Positions 1 to 5,732 of a DNA stretch of 5,830 nt are shown piece after piece. The notes below the pieces were generated by a model. That model did no database searches. It was not told where the DNA came from and saw nothing but the letters and a program-made list of their open reading frames with translations. The position numbers and the translations under genes were made by a program. The stretch's first letter is position 1, and every line of letters begins with the position of its first letter. The stretch is taken from positions 1 to 5,830 of the forward strand of contig LIBV01000062.1 in NCBI GenBank assembly GCA_001438335.1, read 5' to 3'. This DNA is from Pelagibacteraceae bacterium BACL5 MAG-120820-bin39 (GTDB lineage: Bacteria > Pseudomonadota > Alphaproteobacteria > Pelagibacterales > Pelagibacteraceae).

Positions 1-2
1 TT

Positions 3-995
3 CCTGTCAATAAAAATAAATTTTTAATTAAAAATACAAATTTCTTTTATAAAAATTTAGAAAAAGAAATTTTATTTGTTAATAAAATATTAAATTATGA
101 TTTATATTATGATCTTGAAAAAAAATTAAATATTTTAATGGGTCAGGGTGAAATATTTAATATCCCTTATCAAATAGATATTGAAAATAATAATGAAGAA
201 AAAAAATTATATTTAAAAATTTTATCAAAAATAATTAAAACCTCTATTGAAAATAAATTTGATTATAGCAAAGAACCAAAAATAGGATTTATTAAATTCA
301 CTTTTAATAATAAAGATATTGCTTCTAATTATGAACTTACAAATGATACTTTTAAATTTTCTAATAATAAAAATCAGGACAATTATAAATTTAATGGAAT
401 TATAGATTTTAAACCTTTTTATCTATCAGCTGATTTTAATTTAGAAAGTATTAATTTTGAAAATATATTTAGAGAAAATTCATTTGTGTTAGAATTATTA
501 AAAAGTGAAATTTTAAATAATGAAAACATTAATTTAGATATTGGTTTAATGTTTAATAACTCTGAACAAAATGATGACTTAAAAAATATAGATATAAAAT
601 TAAAGATTGAAGAGGGGTTAATTTATTTAAAAGGATCTAAATTAAACTGGATAAATGCAGTTCAAATTGAACTTTTAAATAGTGCTATTTATATTGATCA
701 AAATAATATTGGAATTAATGGTTCATTAAAGATTGATATTTCTAAAATAGATGATGTTTATAGTTATTTTCAAACTGGCAGTAAATATAGAGCTGAATTT
801 TCTAATCTTAATTTAGATTTTAATTATGATTTTAATAAAAAACAAATCACATTTGAAAATATAGTAATTGATCAAGTTTCAAACCAAAATGTAAGTAAAT
901 TTTTTGATGAATTTAACAAACAAAATAAATTAATTGAAAATAAGGTTAATTTTAAAAAATTAATGAATGATTTTTTTAAGATCTACGCGGGATAG
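3..995 (+). CDS. Probable AsmA-like envelope protein, C-terminal part (5' end outside window)
   Basis: The frame is open from the left edge, and 330 residues are visible before TAG at 993-995. The ATG at 138 is internal: 45 sense codons precede it in frame with no stop, so the true start lies outside the window. The visible part is rich in Asn, Lys, Ile and Phe, has no cysteine or membrane segment, and alternates hydrophobic and polar residues as expected for long beta-strands. It contains a GQGEIFNIPY stretch and later segments of the type 'LIYLKGSKLNW...IYIDQNNIGINGSLKID...YSYFQTG'. These resemble the C-terminal regions of AsmA-family proteins, which are inner-membrane-anchored periplasmic proteins linked to outer-membrane lipid transport. 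That assignment is inferred from overall character, with no diagnostic catalytic motif to confirm it. The last 13 bp overlap the 3' end of the convergent fumC. An unrelated beta-rich periplasmic protein remains possible. Confidence 0.6.
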   Translation, partial: PVNKNKFLIKNTNFFYKNLEKEILFVNKILNYDLYYDLEKKLNILMGQGEIFNIPYQIDIENNNEEKKLYLKILSKIIKTSIENKFDYSKEPKIGFIKFTFNNKDIASNYELTNDTFKFSNNKNQDNYKFNGIIDFKPFYLSADFNLESINFENIFRENSFVLELLKSEILNNENINLDIGLMFNNSEQNDDLKNIDIKLKIEEGLIYLKGSKLNWINAVQIELLNSAIYIDQNNIGINGSLKIDISKIDDVYSYFQTGSKYRAEFSNLNLDFNYDFNKKQITFENIVIDQVSNQNVSKFFDEFNKQNKLIENKVNFKKLMNDFFKIYAG

Positions 996-1007
996 ATCAT
1001 TTTTTTT
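980..1007 (+). terminator. Candidate intrinsic terminator at the asmA-like/fumC junction
   Basis: GATCTA (980-985) and TAGATC (993-998) form a 6-bp stem with a 7-nt loop (CGCGGGA). The stem is followed by AT and a T-run ending at 1007 (eight T at 1000-1007). The geometry suits termination of the plus-strand gene. On the minus strand the stem is followed by TTAAAAAAA, not a U-tract, so it should not terminate fumC by the same mechanism. The hairpin contains both stop codons. The stem is short and half AT, so efficiency is uncertain. Confidence 0.45.
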
Positions 1008-2371
1008 GGATCTACAATTCTTTGGTAGTCTTTTTCATTAATTAAACCTGTCTTTAAAGTTTCATATTTTAATGTTGTATTATTTTTCAACGCAGTTTTT
1101 GCTATTTTAGCTGCATTATCATAGCCAATGTGTGGCGCCAAAGCTGTAACTAGCATTAAAGAATTATCTAGATGTTCCTGAATTTTTTTCTTATTAGCTT
1201 TAATTCCTTTAACACAAAAGATTGCAAAGTTTTTGGTACTGTCAGCAATTAGATCTATTGATTGTAAAATATTATGAGCAATTAAAGGTTTAAAGACATT
1301 CAATTCAAAGTGTCCATGGGTACCTGCTAAGGTAATACCATTGTGATTACCAATAACTTTTGCACAAACCATCGTTACTGCCTCACATTGAGTTGGATTA
1401 ACCTTGCCTGGCATAATAGATGATCCTGGTTCATTTTCTGGCAATAATAATTCTCCATAACCCGCTCTTGGTCCTGAACCTAAAAATCTTATATCATTAG
1501 ATACCTTCATTAAAGCAACAGCACAGGTATTTAAGGTACCTGAAAAATTTACAATCGAGTCATGAGCTGCTAATTCAGCAAATTTATTTGCAGCAGGTTT
1601 AAAAGGTAGTTTTGTAAATTTTGAAATTTCTTTAACAATTTTTTTATCAAAATTTTTTTTGGAATTAATACCTGTTCCAACAGCAGTCCCACCCTGAGCT
1701 AAATAGTAAATTTCTTTTAAAGCATATTCAATTCTTTCTATACTTTTTTTAACTTGAGTATGATAACCTGAAAATTCTTGTCCTAGAGATAGAGGTGTAG
1801 CATCTTGAAGATGGGTTCTGCCAATTTTAATTATATTTTTAAATTCTAATGATTTTTTTTTTAATTCTTTTTCGAGTATTCTTAAACTTGGTAATAATTT
1901 ATTTATTGTTTCAATAGCAATAGAGACATGCATTGCAGTTGGATAAACATCATTTGTGGATTGTGATTTATTTACATGATCATTAGGGTGTACAGGGTTT
2001 TTTGTTCCTTTTTTTCCTCTTAAAATTTCTATAGCTCTATTTGCAATGACCTCATTGACATTCATATTTGTTTGTGTGCCTGAGCCTGTTTGCCATACTT
2101 TTAAAGGAAAATTTTCATCTAATTTACCTTTAATTACTTCATCAGAGGCTTTGATAATTGCTTTGCTTATATTATTTTTTATTTGTTTATCTTTTGCATG
2201 AACTATTGCCGCTGATCTTTTAATTATTGCAATTGATTTGATTATTGAAATATCTACTAGGATTTTTCCGATATTGAAAAATTTGTTTGACCTTTCAGTA
2301 GATGCACCCCAATATTTATTGTCTGGAACATTTATGCTTCCTATACTGTCAAATTCTCTTCTTAATTTCAT
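983..2371 (-). CDS. fumC: Class II fumarate hydratase (fumarase C)
   Basis: Catalyses reversible hydration of fumarate to L-malate in the TCA cycle; a cytosolic homotetramer that needs no iron, unlike class I fumarases. The product is 462 residues, full length for the family. Family landmarks are in order: N-terminal DKYWGA-type segment (PDNKYWGAST, 16-25), SGTQTNMNVNE (97-107), HPNDHVNKSQSTND (128-141), GRTHLQDATP (184-193), and the fumarase/aspartase signature GSSIMPGKVNPTQCE (316-330). The mobile loop therefore keeps the catalytic serine and the lysine and asparagine that follow it; His187 matches the conserved THLQDA histidine. The THLQDA and GTQTNMN forms favour fumarase over aspartase or argininosuccinate lyase. 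ATG start at 2371 fits the family N-terminus; no Shine-Dalgarno sequence is visible upstream. The 3' end overlaps the convergent gene by 13 bp. Confidence 0.97.
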   Translation of the reverse strand: MKLRREFDSIGSINVPDNKYWGASTERSNKFFNIGKILVDISIIKSIAIIKRSAAIVHAKDKQIKNNISKAIIKASDEVIKGKLDENFPLKVWQTGSGTQTNMNVNEVIANRAIEILRGKKGTKNPVHPNDHVNKSQSTNDVYPTAMHVSIAIETINKLLPSLRILEKELKKKSLEFKNIIKIGRTHLQDATPLSLGQEFSGYHTQVKKSIERIEYALKEIYYLAQGGTAVGTGINSKKNFDKKIVKEISKFTKLPFKPAANKFAELAAHDSIVNFSGTLNTCAVALMKVSNDIRFLGSGPRAGYGELLLPENEPGSSIMPGKVNPTQCEAVTMVCAKVIGNHNGITLAGTHGHFELNVFKPLIAHNILQSIDLIADSTKNFAIFCVKGIKANKKKIQEHLDNSLMLVTALAPHIGYDNAAKIAKTALKNNTTLKYETLKTGLINEKDYQRIVDPKKMIYPA

Positions 2372-2400
2372 TGATTAATAATTAAATAATTAATTAAAAT
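2371..2400 (+). promoter_or_regulatory. Candidate promoter of the MazG-like gene
   Basis: TTGATT (2371-2376), an 18-nt spacer and TAAAAT (2395-2400) form a sigma-70-like pair. Transcription would begin near 2407 and leave a leader of about 32 nt containing the AGGAG site. An alternative -10 is TATATT at 2411-2416, but it has no reasonable -35. The upstream hexamer overlaps the first base of the fumC start codon. Confidence 0.3.
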
Positions 2401-2408
2401 AGATATAC

Positions 2409-2437
2409 ATTATATTTTAAAAAACTTATAGGAGCAA
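2409..2437 (-). promoter_or_regulatory. Candidate fumC promoter
   Basis: Read on the minus strand, a perfect TATAAT (2414 to 2409) lies 17 nt after TTGCTC (2437 to 2432). The -35 matches consensus only in its first three bases. Transcription would start near 2402, giving a leader of about 30 nt with no obvious ribosome binding site. TATAAT-like hexamers arise easily by chance at this AT content, so support is moderate. The -35 overlaps the ribosome binding site of the divergent MazG-like gene. Confidence 0.4.
2430..2434 (+). promoter_or_regulatory. Ribosome binding site of the MazG-like gene
   Basis: AGGAG lies four bases before the ATG at 2439. It is the clearest Shine-Dalgarno sequence in the window and fixes the start of this small gene. 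Confidence 0.75.
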
Positions 2438-2438
2438 A

Positions 2439-2810
2439 ATGACAAATTTTGATAAAGTTGGAATTTTTATGAAAACTTTTGGTCAAGAAGTAAAAAATCA
2501 TCCAGCATTCAGTTCAGAAAAAATTAATAATCTCAGATACGACTTGATTAAAGAAGAGTTAGCAGAATTAAAAGATGCTATGGAAAAAAAGGATTTATTG
2601 GAAGTTGCTGATGCTTTAACAGATATTTTATATGTCACTTATGGGGCTGGTCATGCTTTTGGAATTAATTTAGATAAGTGTTTTGAAGAAGTTCAGAATT
2701 CAAACATGAGTAAGTTAGATCAAAATGGCAAACCTATTTACAATGAGTCTGGTAAAGTTATGAAAGGTCCAAATTATTTTAAACCTGATCTTTCAAAATT
2801 TGTGAGTTAA
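2439..2810 (+). CDS. MazG-like nucleoside triphosphate pyrophosphohydrolase (all-alpha NTP-PPase fold)
   Basis: A 123-residue protein of the all-alpha NTP pyrophosphohydrolase superfamily (MazG / HisE / dUTPase-2 type). Such enzymes use Mg2+ to cleave a nucleoside triphosphate to the monophosphate and pyrophosphate, often removing non-canonical nucleotides. The metal-binding pattern is visible: EELAE (Glu39, Glu40, Glu43), then EVAD (Glu55, Asp58) and Asp62 in the next helix turn. The N-terminal segment (KVGIFMKTFGQEV, 7-19) and a C-terminal tail with NMSK (89-92), GKPIY (97-101) and KGPNY (109-113) match a stand-alone, phage- and bacteria-shared subgroup. It is not HisE, since no his genes are near, nor full-length two-domain MazG, since it is far too short. 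Substrate cannot be read from sequence. It sits alone on the plus strand between fumC and nadC, and its TAA shares four bases with the nadC stop. Confidence 0.85.
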   Translation: MTNFDKVGIFMKTFGQEVKNHPAFSSEKINNLRYDLIKEELAELKDAMEKKDLLEVADALTDILYVTYGAGHAFGINLDKCFEEVQNSNMSKLDQNGKPIYNESGKVMKGPNYFKPDLSKFVS

Positions 2811-3640
2811 ATTTCTAATTTAAAATCTATCGCTTTAACACTATGAGTTAGACTACCAATAGATATTCTGTTAACTTTTGTAGAGGCAATTTTTTTAATA
2901 TTTTTCAAATTTACGTTACCTGAGGCTTCTGTTTCATATTTGTTGCCAATAATTTTAACACTTTTCCTAAGATCTTGGATACTCATATTATCTAATAACA
3001 CTGTATCAAATTTAAGACCAATGATTTCTTTTAGTTGATTAACACTATCTACTTCTACTGTAATTTTTCTCTTATTTTTATGTTGGATAGCTTTTAAAAC
3101 TACTTCTTTAATATTTGAGCTAGCAATATGATTATCTTTTATTAAAAATTCATCACTCAGATTAAATCTATGGTTAGTTCCCCCTCCAACTTTAACAGCA
3201 TATTTTTGGATGACTCTTATATTAGGAATAGTTTTTCTAGTGCAGCAAATTTTGCTTTTTCCTTTTATTATTTTTACAAATTGATTTGTTTTAGTGGCAA
3301 TCCCAGAGAGATGAGATAAAAAATTTAAAGCTACTCTTTCTGCTAACAAAATATTTTTTGCCTTACCTTCTATAATTGCAATTACACTATGTTTTTTAAC
3401 TATAGATCCATCTTTTTTTAAAATTTTAAATTTAATTTTTTTATCAATTAGCAAAAATGTTTGTTTTGCAAAATCTATTCCCGCAACTAAAGCATTTTCA
3501 TTACTAATAATTTTAGATTTGATAATTTTTTTATTTTTAATTAGTTCTGAAGTGATATCCCCATTAGGGTAGAGGTCTTCATTTAAGGCAAGTTTTACTG
3601 TATTGCTTATAAAATTCTTACTAAGAATAATTTTGGACAC
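2807..3640 (-). CDS. nadC: Nicotinate-nucleotide pyrophosphorylase (quinolinate phosphoribosyltransferase)
   Basis: Converts quinolinate plus PRPP to nicotinate mononucleotide, CO2 and PPi, the step where de novo NAD synthesis joins the common route. The 277-residue length is normal. Motifs in order: EDLYPNGDIT (21-30), the helix ERVALNFLSHLSGIAT (101-116), TRKT (134-137) preceded by CC, KYAVKVGGGTNHR (146-158), LIKDNH (166-171), VEVD (195-198), LLDN (215-218), EASGN (238-242) and IGSLTHS (261-267). These hold the Arg/Lys/His residues that bind quinolinate and the acidic and glycine residues that bind PRPP. The CC before TRKT, where E. coli has Asp before it, is from memory the usual alphaproteobacterial form. 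The start is GTG at 3640, supported by GGAAG at 3654 to 3650 inside the end of nadA. The gene follows nadA by 5 bp, so the two are almost certainly co-transcribed. Confidence 0.96.
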   Translation of the reverse strand: MSKIILSKNFISNTVKLALNEDLYPNGDITSELIKNKKIIKSKIISNENALVAGIDFAKQTFLLIDKKIKFKILKKDGSIVKKHSVIAIIEGKAKNILLAERVALNFLSHLSGIATKTNQFVKIIKGKSKICCTRKTIPNIRVIQKYAVKVGGGTNHRFNLSDEFLIKDNHIASSNIKEVVLKAIQHKNKRKITVEVDSVNQLKEIIGLKFDTVLLDNMSIQDLRKSVKIIGNKYETEASGNVNLKNIKKIASTKVNRISIGSLTHSVKAIDFKLEI

Positions 3641-3645
3641 TCAAT

Positions 3646-4635
3646 TTATCTTCCAATAGCTACCATTCTTTCAACTGAAGTTCTTGCTTTTTCAATTGTT
3701 TCTTGATCCATAATTATTTCACCAGTCTCATTTTCAAGACAATCAAGAATTTTAGATAGAGTAATTTTTTTCATATGTGGGCACATATTACATGGTTTAA
3801 TAAATTCAACATTTGGATTTTCAACTTGAATATTATCACTCATTGAACACTCGGTAACCATCATCACTTTTTTTGGTTGATGATCTTCAACATATTTTAT
3901 CATGCCAGAAGTAGAACCTGCGAAGTCACTTGCTTTAATTACATCTGGGGGACACTCGGGATGTGCAATTATTTTTATTCCAGGATTATTTTTTCTGATT
4001 TCGTGAATTTCTTTTTCATTAAATTGATCATGAACCATACATATACCTTTCCACGCTATTATTTCGACATCAGTTTGAGAGGCTACATATTTTGCTAAAT
4101 ATTCATCAGGTAAAAAAATTACCTTTTTAACACCAAGTGAATTAACAATTTTAACTGCATTTGCTGAAGTGCAGCAGACATCAGTTTCAGCTTTAACTTC
4201 TGCTGAAGTATTCACATAGGAGACCACAGGTACTCCTGGATATTTTTCTTTAAGTAATCTTACATCCTTACCAGTAATAGAGGATGACAATGAACATCCT
4301 GCATCCATATCTGGCAAAAGAACTTTTTTGTTTGGACTCATTAGTTTTGCAGTTTCAGCCATAAAATGCACACCAGCCATCACAATTATATCTGCTGAGG
4401 TTTTTGATGCCTCAATCGCTAAAGCTAAAGAGTCAGCAGAAAAATCAGCAACCCCATGATAGATTTCTGGAGTTTGATAATTGTGTGCAAGAATAACTGC
4501 ATTTTTTTCTTTTTTTAATTTATTAATCTTATGAATTAAGGGTGCATGAACTGACCATTCAATTTCAGGCATTACTTTTGAAATTTTTTTATAAATCGAA
4601 GCTGTTGCTTTTTGAACTTCTTGTGTAAATTCCAT
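3646..4635 (-). CDS. nadA: Quinolinate synthase, [4Fe-4S] enzyme
   Basis: Condenses iminoaspartate with dihydroxyacetone phosphate to quinolinate, using a [4Fe-4S] cluster with an open iron site; cytosolic. I start at ATG 4635 (329 residues). The frame opens five codons earlier at a TTG (4650), but that start has no ribosome binding site and adds MINLC, which is not family-like. Numbered from the ATG, landmarks are AVILAHNYQTPEI (46-58), DSLALA (68-73), MAGVHFMAETAK (86-97), DMDAGCS (109-115), KGICMVH (196-202), HPECPPD (225-231), GSTSGM (240-245), TECSM (261-265) and PCNMCPHMK (281-289). The three cluster ligands are probably Cys114, Cys199 and Cys285. Cys282 forms CxxC with Cys285, reminiscent of the CxxCxxC at the same region of E. 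coli NadA. nadC follows directly; nadB, common beside nadA, is absent. Confidence 0.96.
   Translation of the reverse strand: MEFTQEVQKATASIYKKISKVMPEIEWSVHAPLIHKINKLKKEKNAVILAHNYQTPEIYHGVADFSADSLALAIEASKTSADIIVMAGVHFMAETAKLMSPNKKVLLPDMDAGCSLSSSITGKDVRLLKEKYPGVPVVSYVNTSAEVKAETDVCCTSANAVKIVNSLGVKKVIFLPDEYLAKYVASQTDVEIIAWKGICMVHDQFNEKEIHEIRKNNPGIKIIAHPECPPDVIKASDFAGSTSGMIKYVEDHQPKKVMMVTECSMSDNIQVENPNVEFIKPCNMCPHMKKITLSKILDCLENETGEIIMDQETIEKARTSVERMVAIGR
3649..3654 (-). promoter_or_regulatory. Ribosome binding site of nadC inside the nadA 3' end
   Basis: On the minus strand GGAAGA is followed by the nadA TAA and then, after ATTGA, the GTG start of nadC. The site lies in the last codons of nadA and decides the non-ATG start. 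The arrangement suggests that nadC translation depends on ribosomes finishing nadA. Confidence 0.6.
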
Positions 4636-4640
4636 GCATA

Positions 4641-4669
4641 AATTTATCAATTTGAAAGATAAATGTCAT
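4641..4669 (-). promoter_or_regulatory. Candidate nadA-nadC promoter
   Basis: On the minus strand, ATGACA (4669 to 4664, five of six to TTGACA) is followed by a 17-nt spacer and TAAATT (4646 to 4641, four of six to TATAAT). The start site would fall at or just before the ATG at 4635, implying a leaderless or nearly leaderless nadA message. This agrees with the lack of a Shine-Dalgarno sequence. It lies on the opposite strand of the tRNA promoter candidate and overlaps it. Confidence 0.35.
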
Positions 4670-4680
4670 GCATTTATTGT
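4652..4680 (+). promoter_or_regulatory. Candidate tRNA-Leu promoter with GC-rich discriminator
   Basis: TTGAAA (4652-4657, five of six), a 17-nt spacer and TATTGT (4675-4680, four of six) precede the mature tRNA by 10 bases. The bases right after the -10 are GGGACA, a GC-rich discriminator in otherwise AT-rich DNA. Such discriminators are typical of stable-RNA promoters under stringent (ppGpp) control; the regulation itself is inferred. Confidence 0.5.
4659..4677. repeat. 7-bp inverted repeat in the nadA/tRNA-Leu gap
   Basis: ATAAATG (4659-4665) and CATTTAT (4671-4677) are perfect inverted copies separated by TCATG. The element lies within the spacer and -10 of the candidate tRNA promoter and covers the candidate nadA -35. 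It could be an operator, for example for a NAD-biosynthesis repressor, but I cannot match it to a known site, and the arms are almost all AT. Confidence 0.4.
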
Positions 4681-4690
4681 GGGACATATT

Positions 4691-4776
4691 GCGGTCGTGC
4701 TGAAATTGGTAGACAGGCACGGTTGAGGGCCGTGTGGACTTAGTCCATGAGAGTTCGATTCTCTCCGACCGCACCA
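4691..4776 (+). tRNA. tRNA-Leu, anticodon GAG, CCA encoded
   Basis: Full class II cloverleaf. Acceptor stem GCGGTCG (4691-4697) pairs with CGACCGC (4766-4772); A73 is at 4773, the leucine discriminator; CCA is encoded at 4774-4776. The D-loop has AATTGGTAGAC as in bacterial tRNA-Leu. Anticodon stem CACGG/CCGTG (4718-4722 with 4730-4734) encloses TTGAGGG, giving anticodon GAG at 4725-4727, reading CUC and CUU. The long variable arm is TGGAC-TTA-GTCCA (4735-4747). T-stem GAGAG/CTCTC (4749-4753 with 4761-4765) encloses TTCGATT. All stems are perfect Watson-Crick as read. It is GC-rich relative to its surroundings, transcribed divergently from nadA and convergent with ygfZ, whose stop lies 15 bp beyond the CCA. 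Confidence 0.97.
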
Positions 4777-4791
4777 AATTATTTGTGTTTT

Positions 4792-5682
4792 CTAAGATTT
4801 AATCCAGTTTGGCTTGATAATTTTAAAAGAAGCATTTTTTGTGGAATAATTTAAATTTTCATTAAAATTATCATCTAAATATTTTATTAAAGCAAAAGGA
4901 AAATCTTTTTCAATTAATATTTTTCCTATTTCAACTTCATTATTATAAATAGGTTCATCTTGATGAAGGTCACCTTTAGTAACTTGAATTGGTAATAATC
5001 TTTTAGATAATTTATTTTTTAATTTAATTCTCGCAGTATTTTCTTGGCCTACATAACAACCTTTTTTAAAATCAAGTCCATTAAGCTCCTCAAAATTACA
5101 CTCAATGCCAAATAATTTATTTTGTAATTTATTTAAGTCTTTTGGAACTATTCCAAGTTGATGACTAATTTTGTAATATTCTATTGGATCAGCACTTTTT
5201 AATCCTAACTTTTTAAGTGATAGGTAAAGTTTTTCTAAATTTATGATTAATCTGGCTCCTAGTTCTTTGTGTCTTGGATCTAAGACAATAGGGTCTTCTC
5301 TATATTTAACTGTATGACCTAAAACATCTTTAGCATTATCAAAACTTAAAAATTTTTCACTATCAAATACTGCAATAACAAACTCATTACTCAAATTTAA
5401 TATTTCGACCTTAGATCTTAATTTATAAATACGAAGCTGCTTAAACAAATCATTGGCCTGACTTTTTTCGCAATCAATGAAGTATCCTGATTTATGTTTG
5501 ACAATTATAAATTCAAATAGAAATTTTCCCTGAGGTGTTAGCAGTGAAGCAAAACAACTATTATCATCATTTACTTTATTAATATCATTACTAATCAAAT
5601 TTTGAAGAAATTCCTTAGCATCATCTCCATTTATATAAAGAATGGCTCTGTCCTCTAAAATGTAAACCTGGTTATTATTCAT
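4792..5682 (-). CDS. ygfZ: YgfZ/IBA57-type folate-binding Fe-S cluster maturation protein
   Basis: Member of the YgfZ/GcvT-like family (COG0354), which with tetrahydrofolate helps build or repair certain Fe-S enzymes in the cytosol. The signature KGCYVGQE is present at residues 207-214 with the conserved Cys209. The N-terminal block LEDRAILYINGDDAKEFLQN (9-28), followed by LISND (29-33), and the segment SLLTPQGKFLFEF (46-58) are typical, as is the Gly-Cys-rich block preceded by ELNGLDF (199-205). The frame could start at 5745 (317 residues), but the extra 21 residues are not family-like and would overlap the divergent gene. ATG at 5682 gives 296 residues and has AAGGA at 5697 to 5693, ten bases upstream. 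It is distinguished from the glycine-cleavage T protein (GcvT) by its length and the KGCYxGQE motif. It converges on tRNA-Leu and is the only gene here linked to Fe-S assembly. Confidence 0.92.
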   Translation of the reverse strand: MNNNQVYILEDRAILYINGDDAKEFLQNLISNDINKVNDDNSCFASLLTPQGKFLFEFIIVKHKSGYFIDCEKSQANDLFKQLRIYKLRSKVEILNLSNEFVIAVFDSEKFLSFDNAKDVLGHTVKYREDPIVLDPRHKELGARLIINLEKLYLSLKKLGLKSADPIEYYKISHQLGIVPKDLNKLQNKLFGIECNFEELNGLDFKKGCYVGQENTARIKLKNKLSKRLLPIQVTKGDLHQDEPIYNNEVEIGKILIEKDFPFALIKYLDDNFNENLNYSTKNASFKIIKPNWIKS

Positions 5683-5703
5683 GTTTGAATGATCCTTAAA
5701 TTT

Positions 5704-5732
5704 AATATAAGTACTTTTTTTATAAATGTTAG
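5704..5732 (-). promoter_or_regulatory. Candidate ygfZ promoter
   Basis: On the minus strand CTAACA (5732 to 5727, four of six), a 17-nt spacer and TATATT (5709 to 5704, five of six) would start transcription near 5697, right at the AAGGA ribosome binding site. The -35 overlaps the start codon of the divergent gene at 5726. Chance matches are common in DNA this AT-rich. Confidence 0.35.

Noticed and set aside
946..963. TTAATTTT/AAAATTAA palindrome as a fumC terminator
   Set aside because: It is AT-only, has a two-base loop that cannot fold as drawn, and lies inside the coding sequence of the convergent gene.
138..995. ATG at 138 as the real start of the asmA-like gene
   Set aside because: The same frame is open without a stop to the left edge, with like composition before and after the ATG, and there is no ribosome binding site.
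2390..2397. TTAATTAA palindrome as an operator in the fumC gap
   Set aside because: AT-only eight-base palindromes are common by chance at this base composition, and it has no spaced partner.
3877..4098. Plus-strand 73-codon open frame
   Set aside because: It lies entirely antisense to nadA, which has all its family motifs. It has no recognisable domain and a Cys/Phe/Tyr-rich composition expected of a shadow frame.
4589..4777. Minus-strand 62-codon open frame beginning MVRSERIELS
   Set aside because: It runs antisense through the tRNA-Leu gene and into the nadA start. MVRSERIELS-type peptides are a well-known artefact of translating the complement of a tRNA 3' half.
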